Notes: generated by a model not told the origin, from the sequence alone. Shown: positions 1-13,300, counted from the stretch's first letter. The stretch is DNA of 64,000 bases from Chromera velia (GCA_018398765.1 JAHBMJ010000112.1:89463-153462), one strand, 5' to 3'. Numbers and translations: made by a program.

Positions 1-524
1 AAAATTTGCCTTAATACTATTGGTCTTGCTGTTGTTTTTTATTGGTTACACCATGCAAAAGTCGTAGGAAAAGACTAGGGAAAAAGTCTGTTCATAGAGG
101 AGGATGAGCTGCAAAAAGTCGAAGAACTAGGTTGAAGAAGCGTTCAAAAAGCTCCTCATGAAGGACTCTAATGTTGTCATGGATGTTGAGATTGAAGTCT
201 AGTGATGACATTATCACATCATGACGGTTTTCTTCTATTTTTTGAAGGAGGGTCCAGGGAGGGGGGCTGTTTACCCTATTTTACTATATATTACGGATTA
301 CGAGTTTATGAGCCCTTTCTAGATGTCACCTGGAGATAAGAGTTTCATCGCAGATTGCAAGCAAACCAGTGAGTATTCTGATGAGATGTTGACTTTGTTT
401 GAAGTAATTTAATATAATAAGTTCTAAAAAAATGGTTTTTAGTGTAGAAGTGACGTTAAATACTAACATACCCTATGTGTAACCCCTAAAATTCATCTAG
501 TAATATTTTAAGTCGATTACCCAG

Positions 525-1195
525 ACTTGGAGACGGCGTCTCTTCTTCCTGAAGATTCTGGGCTTCATAGAACTGGTGACACAATGCCTCTTCCGGTAGT
601 ACTGCAGAGCTGGAGATGACCGTTTAGATGAAAAAAAAGGTTGTGAGGAGGAGACTAGGTCCTTTAAATGGAAAACGAGGCTGATAGAAAGCTGTTGGCG
701 TGCCGATTCATGTGTGACGAGCGGTGGTGAGGCCTGTTTGGGCAGACTTCAATGCGAGCAGAAGAAGAAGGCAAGCTATCTAGGGGGGGTTACGGTTTGG
801 GCCTCCAAAAGCGGCAGTAAGGTGTGGTATTTGCAGTAGTATGCAGAGAAGAAGAGGGTGAAAAGTGCGGAAATGTGTGGAAAAATCTTGAGGCAAGCGA
901 TGACAGAGACGCTTGCAGAGATAAATGGAGACGGATGGTTGCAGTCCACACGATTCCGTGCACAAAGTCCTTCCTGTGCTTTCCCTGTTTGTCCTTGCAT
1001 CAATGAATGGTGTGTTTTGCACTGGAAGAGAGTGTGGAGACAGGGAGGTAATAGAAGAGAGAAGAAGGCAATTTGAAACCGGCGAATGAATTGGAAGGCT
1101 TTTTGCTTACTCTCTTGCAGACAGAAGCATGCACGTCCTGAAAGTGAGAAAGAAACAAATACGCACAAATTGAAAATAGAATTCTGGATGTATGT
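525..1195. repeat. Dispersed repeat, segment P, copy 1
   Basis: This stretch matches 21797-22470 in the same orientation with scattered substitutions and small indels. Both begin near GACTTGGAGAYGGCGTCTC and end near GAATTCTGGATRTATGTRGAG. No open frame is conserved between the two copies, so the short ORFs here are not genes. It is probably a decayed transposon-derived repeat; I do not recognise the family. Confidence 0.75.
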
Positions 1196-1639
1196 AGAGT
1201 TACAGACAGGCAGATAGTCTGAAGAAAAAGAAGTGAGACGAAAAGAAAATGGAGGGAGGTAAAGGTGCAGCTCAAGGCGAGCGTATCAGAAATGATAAAG
1301 AGCAGCGGCAGAAGCCAGCTAAGAAAAGAAGGGAGAGAGGTAAACTTTAAGGTGTAGCTCACGGCGAGCGTGTCAGAAATAACAAAGAGCAGCGGCAGAA
1401 GCCAGCTGAGTGAGAGAAGAACTAGTGACGACTGGTTCAAAATTGAATGCTCATTACGAGCGCAGCTTAAGGCTGAAGGACAGGGGGGCGGAACAGCTAC
1501 AGTATTTTGCCTCGACTGTCAATGACTGTCAGTGAATCGACAGTGATTGTTCTGTCAATGAAGTGCATACTTGATTCGTCTCCTCTGATCGTTTCGATGA
1601 AAGGGGGGAGTGAGTTGGTATGGAAGTAATGAATAGATG

Positions 1640-1985
1640 CGTCGTAGTGTATTGATGATGTCGTATGCAGTGAGAGCGAGCGGCTCGCCCACGTCATACC
1701 GCTGGCCGTGAGTGGCCACAACGCCGGCGGGTGCGCGGGGATGAGCAATTGATTGATCTGCATGCAGTCGTACTTCTAGTAGGCACGATCGTCTCCATGA
1801 GAAACGGCGTGATCCTCTTTGAGTTACATAGCTAGAAGAGAAACAGATGAACAGCACTACAATGTGAATGCGTAGGTAGACTATGGGTAGATTAAAGAGT
1901 TTGCTAGGCATGTGGTGATATAGGGAGAGTTGATTGATAGAGTTCGACAGCTGAAAAGCTTCTAGAACGGTTAAACGTTTACTGT
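1640..1985. repeat. Dispersed repeat, segment Q, copy 1
   Basis: Matches 21268-21630 and, in part, 22480-22715. Shared landmarks are CAGTCGTACTTC, TTGAGTTACATA and the ending GGTTAAACGTTTACT. The three copies lie beside segments P and R in varying order, which points to a composite or nested element family. No coding content is recognised. Confidence 0.72.
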
Positions 1986-2075
1986 TTAGTACACAGAGTT
2001 CACTTCCAATGTTGTTAAAAGCCTTAAAAACTATATAACTATAAGTGCAAAAGGAAACAAATTCAGTAAAAGCCG

Positions 2076-2265
2076 AACCTCCCTGAACCTAAGTGCCACT
2101 TAAAAAAATATCATCAAGATGATCTCTATCTGCGGCATCGTTTTTCAAGAGACCATCCACGCCTGCGGTGTACACGGTCAAGACATCGTCCAGATTTGTG
2201 GCTTTGGCTTTCAAGATACCGTAGCTTATCCAAAAATGCGGCTTGATCTTTCTGTTTGGGAGTAA
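2076..2265. repeat. Truncated copy of a small inverted-repeat element (segment R)
   Basis: Starts with the same 26-base terminus as the complete copy at 22737-22970 and follows it through the CTGCGGCATCGTTTTTCAAG part. It breaks off before the right terminal repeat, so it is a truncated relic. Confidence 0.7.
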
Positions 2266-2304
2266 GCTTTCACGTGTTCCTGGTCGATGAGTTCTTTGTG
2301 GAGC

Positions 2305-2400
2305 ATGCAGGCCGGGGTCGACCATGGCCGGGGCCGACCGGCCGGGGCCGACCATGCGCATGGATGGCAGGCCGGCATGCAATGCGTTGCAATGCAGAAA
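2305..2400. repeat. GC-rich palindromic patch
   Basis: A short island of overlapping palindromes built from GGCCGGGGCCGACC, CATGGCCGG, GCATGC and GCAATGC words, inside AT-richer repeat DNA. Patches of similar style occur near 23455-23590 and 35010-35080. Function unknown. Confidence 0.5.
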
Positions 2401-2757
2401 AAGGTGAAGAACACTCATAGAAGGCAAGATGCATACTGGCCCGACAAAGGACCAGAGAGACACAAAGAAACCATAGAAGACTCAGATTGAAAATGATTGA
2501 AATCCACATGGGAATGTTTTAATAGACACTTTTCGACACGTCCCGCCCGGCACCCCCTGTTTGTGATTCTGATGTGTTTGCAAATACTGTGAAAGCAGAG
2601 AAGGTTACTTCAGTCGTGACTAGTGGACAAAATCCGTAATCTCGGTTCACCATCCGGCTCAGGCCAGAGACCGTCTCCACTCCAGCTGAAAGCTCACGAA
2701 CGCATACGATCCCGTTCATTTCTTGCCATCCATCTCCTGCCTATTTGCTCGAAGAAG

Positions 2758-5700
2758 ATGCTGAGATCACCCGAAGAAGCTGGAGGCTCGAACAGGGGTG
2801 CGTCTCTGGTTTGGGCTTCTCTGCCCGTTTGGTCCCTTTCAAGGAGACTGGCACGTGTGAATATTTTTTATCATGTTTTTCTTTCTTGACTGCAGGAGCC
2901 ACGCAAACGGAGCCAGAGATCGCCCGCCCCAACGAACTCACACTCACAGCACTGGCTTCCGTTCTTGCCCACACCAGCCCCACGGAAGAGGTCAGGGCTT
3001 TAATGCATGTCACTGAGACGTTTAACATCGTGCAGGGCTTTAATGCATGTCACTGAGACGTTTAACATCGTGCAGGGCTTTAATGCAATGATGTCACTGA
3101 GACGTTTAACATCGTGGTGGCCGAAGAGACGCCTCAAGACTCTCGCCTGTCTTCAGCCCGAAACAGTAGTCAATTAGACATTGTCAAGAGATGTCGTAGA
3201 TTCGAGGAATTCAGAGAGTAGACGAAATCATCTTCTCTACCCGCACACAAGTCGGCAGACAGGACAGAAGAGCCAAGGCGGTGCGATGCTGTTCTCTCCT
3301 TTTTTCTTCTACCACACACACGAACGTGCACACATGTACATGGAAATAGGCTCGACCACCGTGCTTGTTCCCTGCAGCTAATTTCGCTGCTGGCCTCCGA
3401 CAAGGAGAGCTACGGCGTCGCATGGCTCCTCTTGCATTTCATGAAGAGCGTCAGTTTTTTTTCTTTTGGTTCAAGCTGCTGCATTTGTCGTCTCTACATT
3501 TTTTGCTTCGGCTGAACATTCTGAACATGCTCAACCAGTCCCACTTGTGCATACAGTGAGGAAGGCCCAGGATAAGAGGGACGTCGAAACACGATGAGAC
3601 AGTTCATCGAGAAGTCCAGGCAGGATTCGAAGACACCTCTCTGACACATCGATTCAGTCCCTCTGTTGCGTGCGTCACGCGGCAGATCATTCAGGCCTCT
3701 CATGAAAGACGTTCTCTTTTTAAAACATTTCCTCCAAATTTGCTTGCAGAAAAGGATTACCCAATTCCCTCTTCTGAATCTGGACCTCTCAGGTCAGTCA
3801 CGCGGTATGACCGGCTGCAAGCGGAAAGCCGATGCTCTTCCCCGTCTCCCCCATTCTCCCCCCCCCACCCACCCGGGCCCACCGCCTAGCTCTGTTGCTT
3901 GCATGGATGGGCTTCGTTCTCTCTTTTCTCGCCCCACACACACATGCACCGAGAGAGGTTCATGTTTCTGCTGTTCCTCACTGGTCAACACAGCTCTGTC
4001 TGTCACTGTGTCCGTGTGCGTGCTTGTGTGTTTGCGTGTTTGTGTGTGTGTGTGTGTGTGTACGTGTGTGTGTGCATCCAGATCTTCCAGGAAGAAAGAA
4101 GACTTCCTTCTCCTCTCCGTCCCATTCTTCTTCCCTCTGCTTTTCGGTACCTGCTTTTCCACGTCTTTCTCCAACTTTGGCCTCTTCCTTCCTCTTTTTT
4201 CCCCTCTTGTGCATGCCCTCTTTTACGTCCATCTGTTTTGCTCCGCACTCGCGCTTCCTCACCGCCCGTTTGTCGTTTTGTCCTGTCCGCCTTGCCCCTC
4301 GAGTGCAAAACAGAACAGAGACGTTCATGCGTAATGCCGCCATGTGACTCTGACGTGAGAATGCAGACACCCACAAAAACTAAATAAATAAAAATACCTG
4401 CATGCATACCTGCAGAGTACTCTCTCGGTCCACGGAAGCTCCGTCTGTTCCTCGCCTCCCTTCCCGGAGGATTCGAAGCCACTGAGTCCATCACATGCGG
4501 TCAGCTGGACTCTGTCCTTCCTTCTTCTCACTCATTCCCGGAAGCCGTCTGAATCTTCTTTTTGTCGTTCTGCGTTCTTCTAGGAAGAGCCTTCATCTCC
4601 ATACTCCTGGCCCGTGTGTCTCCCTTTTAGCCCTCGTGTCCGAGCAAAGAAAAGATTCGAAGAGACAGTTCAATAGGAGGACACGGCCTTTCGTTGCAGT
4701 CCAAATTTTCGTTTCCGCGTATTAAGAGAGAAATACCTCATCCGCTTTCTCGATGTCCACTTCTTCATGCATATACCAACTCATGAAAGAAGAAAAAGAT
4801 CCCGGCTCTCTTCCATACAACTGCAGGTCCTGCCGTGTGCAAGGAGCCTGTCCTCTCTGCCCTCGTCCTGGCACTCCAACGGCTGAAGGGACTGGAGGCA
4901 CAGAAGAAGGGAGCCTCAGGACTGAAGACGCTCTGCCTCGCCAGTCAGTCGACGTCGTCACATGTTCTAAGCCTCAGATTTAGCACTGACATGAAGGCGT
5001 TCCCTTTTCGCGCCCACCTCTTTTTGTGTACTTGTTTGCCTTCCGACTGATTTGCATTCATTTAGAGACACAACACCATAAGGGGAGTCTGGTTGTCGAG
5101 ATTTTGTACTTCGTTTTTGACTGCGAATCCACAGGATCGGATCAGTTGGTTGATTGACAGACCGGAAGAGAGATTATCTCGAATCCGCCAGACACTTCAT
5201 GCAGTTTGCAAGAACTGTTGTCTGCGGTGAAGTGCAATCGGTTTTATTGAGCTTGGGCAAATACAGGTGAATCGATGCCGCACTAAGAACGCAAACAGAG
5301 CCGGTTTGGGAAGGCAGAAAGAGACGGGTGGGGGCGTACATGAAACAACCTAGTGACTTGCATAGATGATTGACTAAAAAAAAGGCAAGGAAAGGAAAGG
5401 AAAGAATCGCAGGAGGAGCACTCCGGCCTCGAAGGTTTCCCCTCCCCTCCCTGCCTCCGTTCCTTCCTGCCTTCCTGCATGTTTCTTTCTTTCTTTCTTT
5501 CTTTCTTTTCTTTCTTTCTTTCTTTTCTTTCTTTCTTTTCTTCTTTCTTTTCTTTCTTTCTTTCTTTCTTTCTTTCTTTTCTTTCTTTCTTTCTTTCTTT
5601 TCTTTCTTTCTTTCTTTCTTTCTTTTCTTTCTTTCTTTCTTTTCTTTCTTTCTTTCTTTCTTTCTTTCTTTTCTTCCTTGCTTCTTTCTTTCTTTCTTTC

Positions 5701-5907
5701 TTTCTTTTCTTTCTTTCTTTCTTTCTTTTCTTTCTTTCTTTCTTTTCTTTCTTTCTTTCTTTCTTTCTTTCTTTTTTTTCTTTCTTTCTTTCTTTCTTTT
5801 TTTTTCTTCTTTCTTTCTTTCTTTCTTTCTTTTCTTTCTTTCTTTCTTTTCTTTCTTTCTTTCTTTCTTTCTTTTCTTTCTTTCTTTCTTTCTTTCTTTC
5901 TTTTTTT

Positions 5908-5939
<32 letters not shown>

Positions 5940-8900
5940 TTCTTTCTTTCTTTTTTTTCTTTCTTTCTTTCTTTCTTTCTTTCCTTTCTTTCTTTCTTTC
6001 TTTCTTTTCTTTCTTTCTTTCTTTCTTTCTTTCTTTTCTTTCTTTCTTTCTTTCTTTCTTTTCTTTCTTTCTTTTCTTTCTTTCTTTCTTTCTTTTCTTT
6101 CCTTCTTTCCTTCTTTCCTTTCTTTCTTTCTTTCTTTCTTTCTTTTCTTTCTTTCTTTCTTTCTTTTCTTTCTTTTCTTTCTTTCTTTCTTTCTTCCTTT
6201 CTTTTCTTTCTTTCTTTCTTCCTTTCTTCCTTTCTTCTCTTTCTTTTCTTTCTTTTCTTTCTTTTCTTTCTTTTCTTTCTTTCTTTCTTTCTTTTCTTTC
6301 TTTCTTTCTTTCCTTCCTTGCTTTTTTCTTTCTTTTCTTTCTTTCTTTCTTTCTTTTCTTTCTTTCTTTTCTTTCTTTTCTTTCTTTCCTTTCTTTCTTT
6401 CTTTCCTTTCTTTCTTTCTTTCTTTCTTTCTTTTGTTTCTTTCTTTCTTTCTTTCTTTCTTTCCTTTTTTTCTTTCTTTCTTTTCTTTCTTTCTTTCTTT
6501 CTTTTCTTTCTTTCTTTTCTTTCTTTCTTTTTTTCTTTTTTTCTTTCTTTCGTTCTTTCGTTCTTTCATTCTTTCTTTCTTTCTTTCTTTGCTGACCTGC
6601 ATGCCTGCAGAGACGATGCTGAAGGAACATCCGGCCAATGCACTCCTCCACTCCACCCCCTCTTCTCTCGAAAACCTGGATCTGAGCGGTAGGGTTTTTT
6701 TTTTTCTTCCTCTGTGTGTCTCTGCATGTCTCAGAGGCCGTGGACATCCACTGAAGAGAGAACCCGCATGGATTGTTTGTAAGTGTGGCTAGCTAGTCAG
6801 CTACACCGCTTGGGGGGGGGATCTGAGGGCGCGCGCGGAGGTGAAAGGCAGCCAGGGAGGCTTTTTGATACAAGAAAGAAGAGGGAGACATGTCATTGCA
6901 TGCAGAGAAAGAACTGTATCAAGAGAAGAAAGAATTTTCATGACCGCAGCATGGCTTCTCTTTTGTTTCTCGTCGCCTCTCTGCGTGCTCTCTGTCGTTT
7001 CACGCGTTTGTTCGGGGCTTCTCAAACGACGTGAATGGTGTTTGTGTCCAGTGATGACCAGCGGCAAGAGAAGAGAGAGTTTTGTTTGTTCATTTTTTGA
7101 ATCCGCACGAGACCGTCCTCTGTCTCTGAATCCGTCGTGCGAGCGGGCCGCAGTTGATATTCGGTTGGATCGATGGAATTTATTTTCATTTTTTCTTTCT
7201 TTCATTTTCCTAGATCCTTAGGGTGCCTCCTGTTTGCTTGTGTTGCCGAGTCAAATTTCTTCCACTTGATGCCTTCTTTTCTGCTTCTCTGCAGCGAATT
7301 GTCTCCGCACCTCGTCTCTCGAGACCCTAGGCTACCTGATTTCTTCCAAGTGGCTTCCCAGCATCATCAGCCTTGACCTGAGCAAAAACCTCCTGGGACC
7401 TCCAGGTGTGTCGGCCCTGTCCAACGGCCTGGCCTCGGGCCCTAGTCTTCCCCTGGAGACGCTCAGACTCTTCGGGGCACAGGCAAAGACTGAGGGCATC
7501 CAGGCCCTCTCAGAGGCTCTCAAAGCCAAAAAGACCACCCGTCTCCGGACCCTAGACCTCGGGCATAACTATGTATGGCCTGCCGGCCTGCAGCACTTTG
7601 CAGACGCTGCCGGTGAAGGGGCGCTGCCCGAGTTGAGAGTTCTCATCCTCAAACAGAATGCTCTCACCCTCACAAACGGTACCAACCCCACTGAAACAGA
7701 TTATGCCCCCCTCACCCAACTCCTCGCATCAACAGATTGGCCCAACCTGGAGGAGTTGGACTTGCGTATTTGCTGCGTCGGCAGTGAGGGAGGGCAGGTG
7801 TGTGCACAGGGAATTGCGGGGGGGAAGTTTCCAAAACTCCGCATCCTAAACCTCTGTCATGCCCGAGTGAGAGCCAGTGGAATCGTCGCTCTCGGCAATG
7901 CTCTCGCCGAGGGCAAAAGTCCTGCGCTGCAGGTTCTGGACGTGACCGGAGATCTGGGGGAGCCGGCGGGGGGGGGCGAGGAGTGGACGGCAGGACTTGC
8001 ACGCGCAATGGATCTCAGCCATTTGTCTCATCTGTCGTCCCTTCTCGCAGAGAGTCGAGCCGACATTTTTGGGGAGGGGTTTGCCAGTCTCTCCCAAAGC
8101 CTCGCAAAGGGGAAGTGTCCTCAGATCAAAATACTCGAAATAGACGCGTGCACCCATCATCCGGGGGCCAGCGTTGATGAGGGGGTTGAAAATTTGGCAG
8201 GGGCCCTTAGGGAGAGCAAGCTCCCTCTCCTGGAAAGACTGGTTCTGCGTGCAGGTCTTACCGAACCTGCGGGCGGGGGTCCGCAGGCTGCTCTTGGTCG
8301 AGGGTTGGGGGCGGGTGGGTTGTCATGTCTGCAGGCACTTGTTTTGATGTGGAAAGCGCAGGATGAGCAGGGGATGTGGGGACTTGCAGAGGGGTTAGAG
8401 GCTGAGGGTTTGCCTGCATTGAGGGAACTCAAGTTGACCATGTTTTATCATGGGGGGGGGGAGGGGAGCAGAGCTTTAGGGCGGGCTGTGGGATCAGGAA
8501 AGCTGCCGTCTCTTCGTGATGTCTATCTGAATTGGACGGGCAATCAGGGGTTCGCTTCCCTCTGTGATGGCATTTTGACACCGGGGGCGCCGCGGAGGCT
8601 CGCTGAGCGACGAGTCGAAGTAAAAATCCACCTGAACGGATCTCAAGTAGAGATTCCTGAACAGGAGAGGGACGCAGCTTTGTTCGGCTTAGCCGCCTGC
8701 ATACGCTCAGGTGCTGTGCCTAAGCTGACGTCTCTGATGCTAGGTATGGGTGCGAGAGGTTTGCAGGTAGGCCCACAAGCTGCTAGAGCCTTTGGAGAGT
8801 CGTTAACCCACCCCGAAGCCAAACTTGATTCTCTGCGAACCCTGATTCTGACAGATAGTCTGTTCAGAGGCAACACAGTCGAGGAGCAAGAGAGGGGGTT

Positions 8901-9723
8901 GTCTGCCCTCCTGGAAGGGATGGCTGGGGGTAGTGGCAGTCTCACCGCCCCTCTGTCCCTAGACATTGAGCGCCGGGCGCAAAGAGGGGTACTGGGACCT
9001 GCCAGCTCCCTCCAGTTGGCAGAGGCTATCAAGAGAGGCAAAGTTGCTGGCCTCTCCACCCTGAAAGCAGACACTAGCAGGGTAGGATCCCTAGGGATGC
9101 AGGCAATCTGTCTCGCCCTCTCGTGTCCCGACGTGACAGAGATCAAGAGACTCCACTTCTCTCCCATCATCGACGCACCCGCAGCAGCAGCAGCTCCACA
9201 AACCGGGGTGGTCCAACAGGCCATGCTCTCGATGGCCTTGGGGTCGGGTCAGATGAATGGGCTCGAGGAGCTCTACATTGCCGGGCCTCTGCTGTCAGAG
9301 GGAACGCGTCTCCTGCTGTCTGCCCTCAGCAGCGGCGCGTTCCGTGCCCTGCGCTCCCTTGAGCTGATTGCCATCGCTCAGGATGAACACATCCGAGTCC
9401 AACTACCGGGGATGCTCACAGAATTTGTGATTGCTGAGAAGCTCCCCGCATTGACCGAGCTGAAAATCACTGCTTCCCGCATGAACGATGAAGGGGTCAC
9501 AACCCTCACACAAGGGTGGACAGCCCGCCCCCCACCCCCTCTCGAACAGTTAAGACTAACGAGCACGCAGATCACCAACGAAGGTGCACAGACGCTCGTT
9601 TCGTTCATTTCCTCCGGAAGGATGCCCTCCCTGGAGAGGCTGGATTTGCGGATAAACCAAGTTGATGCTGCGGCCCATCAGGCTCTCTCTGCATCGCTTC
9701 CTCTAGTGACTTCTTACTTTTGA
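2758..9723 (+). CDS. Leucine-rich-repeat protein (ribonuclease-inhibitor/NLRC-like LRR), 957 aa
   Basis: Exons 2758-2797, 2896-2990, 3378-3449, 3750-3792, 4827-4943, 6611-6688 and 7295-9723 join in phase and total 2874 bp including the TGA stop. The start is the only ATG after the in-frame stop near 2620. The protein is almost entirely LRRs of the long RNI type, seen as LNLDLSG, LENLDLSANCL, SLDLSKNLLGPPGVSALSNGL and LRTLDLGHNYV, with DEG-like loops and Gly spacers. The last exon holds about 800 residues. I see no signal peptide, membrane helix, NACHT, kinase or F-box domain, so an intracellular scaffold or ligand-binding role is inferred only. An extra phase-1/phase-1 exon at 4416-4499 (28 codons) is possible; the N-terminal exons are less certain than the last three. 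The intron before exon 6 holds 1.1 kb of TTTC repeat. Confidence 0.8.
2992..3115. repeat. 40-bp tandem repeat, three copies, in an LRR-gene intron
   Basis: The unit CAGGGCTTTAATGCATGTCA plus CTGAGACGTTTAACATCGTG is repeated three times just after the exon-2 donor. The third copy carries a small ATG insertion. The first copy abuts the donor GTCAGG, so the repeat unit includes intron sequence only. Confidence 0.9.
5479..6591 (+). repeat. (TTTC)n microsatellite, about 1.1 kb
   Basis: Imperfect TTTC/TTTTC tetranucleotide run with rare single-base interruptions. It lies in the intron ending at the acceptor TGCAG just before 6611, so on the sense strand it forms an enormous pyrimidine tract directly upstream of a 3' splice site. 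The 300-450 codon frames through it (Lys/Glu/Arg on one strand, Phe/Leu/Ser on the other) are low-complexity artefacts. Confidence 0.97.
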
Positions 9724-10360
9724 TCAATCTGATCGACCAACACAGCAGTCACTGGAACTTGAACGTGGCATTCATTGCCTCAATTCAATTCAAATTCAAA
9801 ATTCAACGTGCATATAGTGTGTACTAATCTAGTTACTAAGACTACATTGACTTTAGTATTGACTGTACAATGAAAAACCTACTAGTAGTGAAAAACTTTA
9901 AAACTTCATAACTTTTCAAAGTTAAAATAAAGGCCTAACCTAGGGCCTAACTGAAATGTAACAATATTATTTCTAGTATTCTATGCGGTTCATTGCCTTA
10001 ATTAAAGTTAATTTGCCTAGAAGAGGTATATATCGTATAATTGTGTTGAGTCTCAGTTAGAGCGTGAGGTTAAACATCATAAAACGTCAAAATTTAAATT
10101 GTTCTAAAACCAGTCTATGATCCCAAGTACATGCTATCTAGCATGCTACTAGACATGCTACCTAGCATACTAGGGTCTAGGCTAGGGTACGTATCATGAT
10201 CGCATGCAAATTAAAATGTCAATTATCATATATGCACCTGCAAATGATTTAATAGTTATGAATTCGACTAGAAAGCATCAAAATTTTGGTCAAAATTTGC
10301 TGAAGTCTTCTAAGATCAAAGCCCGTACCTTTTTTACAGAAAGGGTCTCAAGTTGATCAG
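9724..10360. other. AT-rich intergenic region
   Basis: Between the convergent 3' ends of the LRR and BAP31-like genes. It contains short repeats around 10130-10190 (CTAGCATGCTAC-like words) and no supported gene. Confidence 0.6.
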
Positions 10361-13300
10361 TCACTTTGACTTTGAAGCTTCGGCAGCCTTTCCTTTCCCC
10401 GGATTGTCCCCTCCCCCCTTTCCCTCCTCTGCTACGTACTTTCGTCTTCGCGCTTCGTTTGCGGCCCCCTCCTCGTCCGCTCCCTTCATGACCTCCTCCG
10501 CTGGCGGGGCAGATGGGGCAGGAATTGAAGTGGGCATGGGCGGAGCTGAGGGTGCCGGCATCTTGCCACTCCCACTGGGCTTCTTTCCCGTGTCTGCCCC
10601 CCCGCCACCTCCTGCTGACTTAGCCCCACTGCTCAAACACACAGCAACAGGGATGTGAGAACACACATACACACACCTATGCACAGAGCGAAAGAGAGAG
10701 AGAAAGAGCGAGAAAGGGAGGGAGAGAGGGAGAGGGAGGGAGGGAGAACAGGCGGACTCAGACGCGACTCCTGTGTCCAGAAAAAGGGATCCACAATGAT
10801 GGAGGAGGTTTACAAGACAGAATTTGACGGACACATTAATACAACACACTCCAGAACATCAAAGAAATACTCCCAACAACACAACAGCCAAATGGAAAGC
10901 AAATGCAGTTCTCAGGCTGCGCGATCATCATTGAAGCATGAACGAATTGCCTAAATCAGCCACTGACTGACTGTCCCACTGACGAAGGAATTGACTAGAC
11001 TCACTGACCCACCGACAACGATTTGCATGCCTCCCAACAAACCGCTGGACGTCTGGACCATCTCCCGTCTCCCTCCCAGACCCCCTGCCACCCTGACAGA
11101 CCACCTCACTGAATAGCTGCCTGCCTGCCTCCCTGCTGGGCTGCCTGCCTGCTCGACTGACTGACTGACTGGCTGACCGACCGACTGACTGACCGACTGA
11201 CCGACCGACCGACTGACTGACTGGCTGGCTGACGGACGGACGGACGGAAGGACGGACGGAAGGACGGACGGAAGGACGGACTGACTGACTGGACTGACTG
11301 ACGGACTGACTGGACTGACTGACTGACTGAACTGACAGACTGACTGACTGGCTGGCTGGCTGACGGACGGACGGACGGACGGACGGACGGACTGGACTGA
11401 CTGACTGACTGACGGACTGACTGGACTGACTGGACTGACTGGACTGACTGGACTGACTGGACTGACTGGACTGACTGGACTGACTGGACTGACTGACTGA
11501 CTGACTGAACTGACTGACAGACTGACTGACTGACCGACTGACTGACTGACTGACGGACGGACGGACGGACGGACGGACGGACGGACGGACTGACTGACTG
11601 ACTGACGGACGGACGGACGGACTGACTGAATTGACTGACTGACTGACTCGATTTGTTTCCAGAACCACGAGAAGACGGTGGACGATCTCATGACTGTCAA
11701 CCAGATGACCAGAGTAAACAGACAAATCCAGTAGTTCCTCTCCAATCGCCAGAGCTTCATCTTGAACCTTCAAGAAAGCGGAAAAGACCAAATGAGCAAA
11801 TACGTCAACAGGAGAACTTTAAAAAACGAATGAAACAGAACAAGGGGCCGCGGAACGGATGGACACGTGGACAAATTCAAGAAAAGGATTGATTAAAGGA
11901 ATGAACGCAAAAATGATGGATGGAATGATCAAAGGAGGAGGCGCCAAGCGAGAACGAGGCTGCACATTTCGAAGGACCATTTCACTTACAGCGATTCAGG
12001 GCAAGAGGCAGAACGGACTGCAGCGCCTTCGTCACTTGAGTAGTAGTCCAACAGACGAATTTATGAAGTCAAAATACGCACGCTATGCACGTGCATTTGT
12101 CAGAGTCGACCTCTTTCTCTGTCTGACTTCTTCACTCCCTGCCCCCTTGTCTGTCCGCTTACTTTTCATCCAGTGCGGGAGGCATCACGTGTTGGAACAT
12201 GGCAGGCATCTGGCATGCATGGGAGGTTTGTTTTAGGGGGGGGCACAAAGGAGTAACCACACACATGCATACATACATACATACATACAGGCATACATAC
12301 AGGCATACACAAACACATGGGAGGTTTGGGGGGGGGGGCACAAAGGAGTAACCACACATACATACATACAGGCATACACAAACACATGGGAGGTTTGTTT
12401 GAGGGGGGGGCACAAAGGAGTAACCACACATACATACATACATACATACATACATACAGGCATACANNNNNNNNNNNNNNNNNNNNNNNNNNNNNNNNNN
12501 NNNNNNNNNNNNNNNNNNNNNNNNNNNNNNNNNNNNNNNNNNNNNNNNNNNNNNNNNNNNNNNNNNNACATACATACATACATACAGGCATCTGCATGGG
12601 AGGTTTGTTTGAGGGGGGGGCACAAAGGAGTAACCACACACATACAGGCATACACAAACACATGAGAGAAGAGAGGAGAAAGAGAGAATGACAGCATGCA
12701 CCAAAAAGTCACCAAGAATATCTGCCCATGAAGCCACGAACGACGTTCGCCCCGTCAGGGACAACGCCAAGAGAAGTCGGCACAGAAAGGAGCGGAACAC
12801 AGACGCACAAGGAGATATGGACACAGGTAGACAAGAGGTAGATACGCAGGCCGTCAGCAAAACAGATGTACATCTAGAGCAAGAGAACTCGTCGAATAAG
12901 GGAGAAAAATCGGCAGGGAGAGGCAAAGCCAGCCATGAGGCAAGGAAAGAGGACAGAGAATCTAAGAAAGGAACTGCGCATCAAAACCCCAAAACCGCCA
13001 ACTGACCACAGCCGTTCTCCACGAAGAGTATCTGGCCAGTTGGTGTGCCTGTAGGCAGTAGAGGTTGAATGTTCCCACGTGGAATCGTAAGGAGCACAGT
13101 GAACGCTGGCAAGTGTTGACTTTATCTCATCCTCACAGAAAGAAACGGAACGCGACGCACGAGACAAGACAAGAGATCGGCAGCGAGGGAAAAGGTTTCA
13201 GCATTTTGAATAAGAAAGCATTCCGCGAAAAACTGGCGAGAGGGAGAGAGAAGGAGAGAAAAGAACAGAGAAACGCACAAAAAAAAGAGAAGGGGGGGGG

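Noticed and set aside
776-1440. Minus-strand frames of 130-146 codons
   Set aside because: They lie in dispersed repeat P or in nearby low-complexity DNA, and the second copy at 21797-22470 does not keep the frame.
3666-4334. 222-codon plus-strand frame and overlapping long frames on both strands
   Set aside because: It spans LRR introns with TG and CT-rich runs. Only the 43-bp exon at 3750-3792 inside it looks like LRR coding sequence.
4584-4725. Possible additional LRR-gene exon starting after TTCTAG at 4583
   Set aside because: The phase-compatible reading gives no LRR pattern and hits a stop; joining 3792 to 4827 already gives a sensible repeat.
5283-6747. Open frames of 300-457 codons on both strands (Lys/Glu/Arg or Phe/Leu/Ser repeats)
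   Set aside because: They are readings of the TTTC microsatellite, open in every frame, with no domain or normal codon use.
10928-11791. 287-codon Ser-Val-Ser-Gln frame on the minus strand
   Set aside because: It reads through a GACT/GGAC repeat. The only real coding part is the 120-bp BAP31 exon, which uses a different frame.
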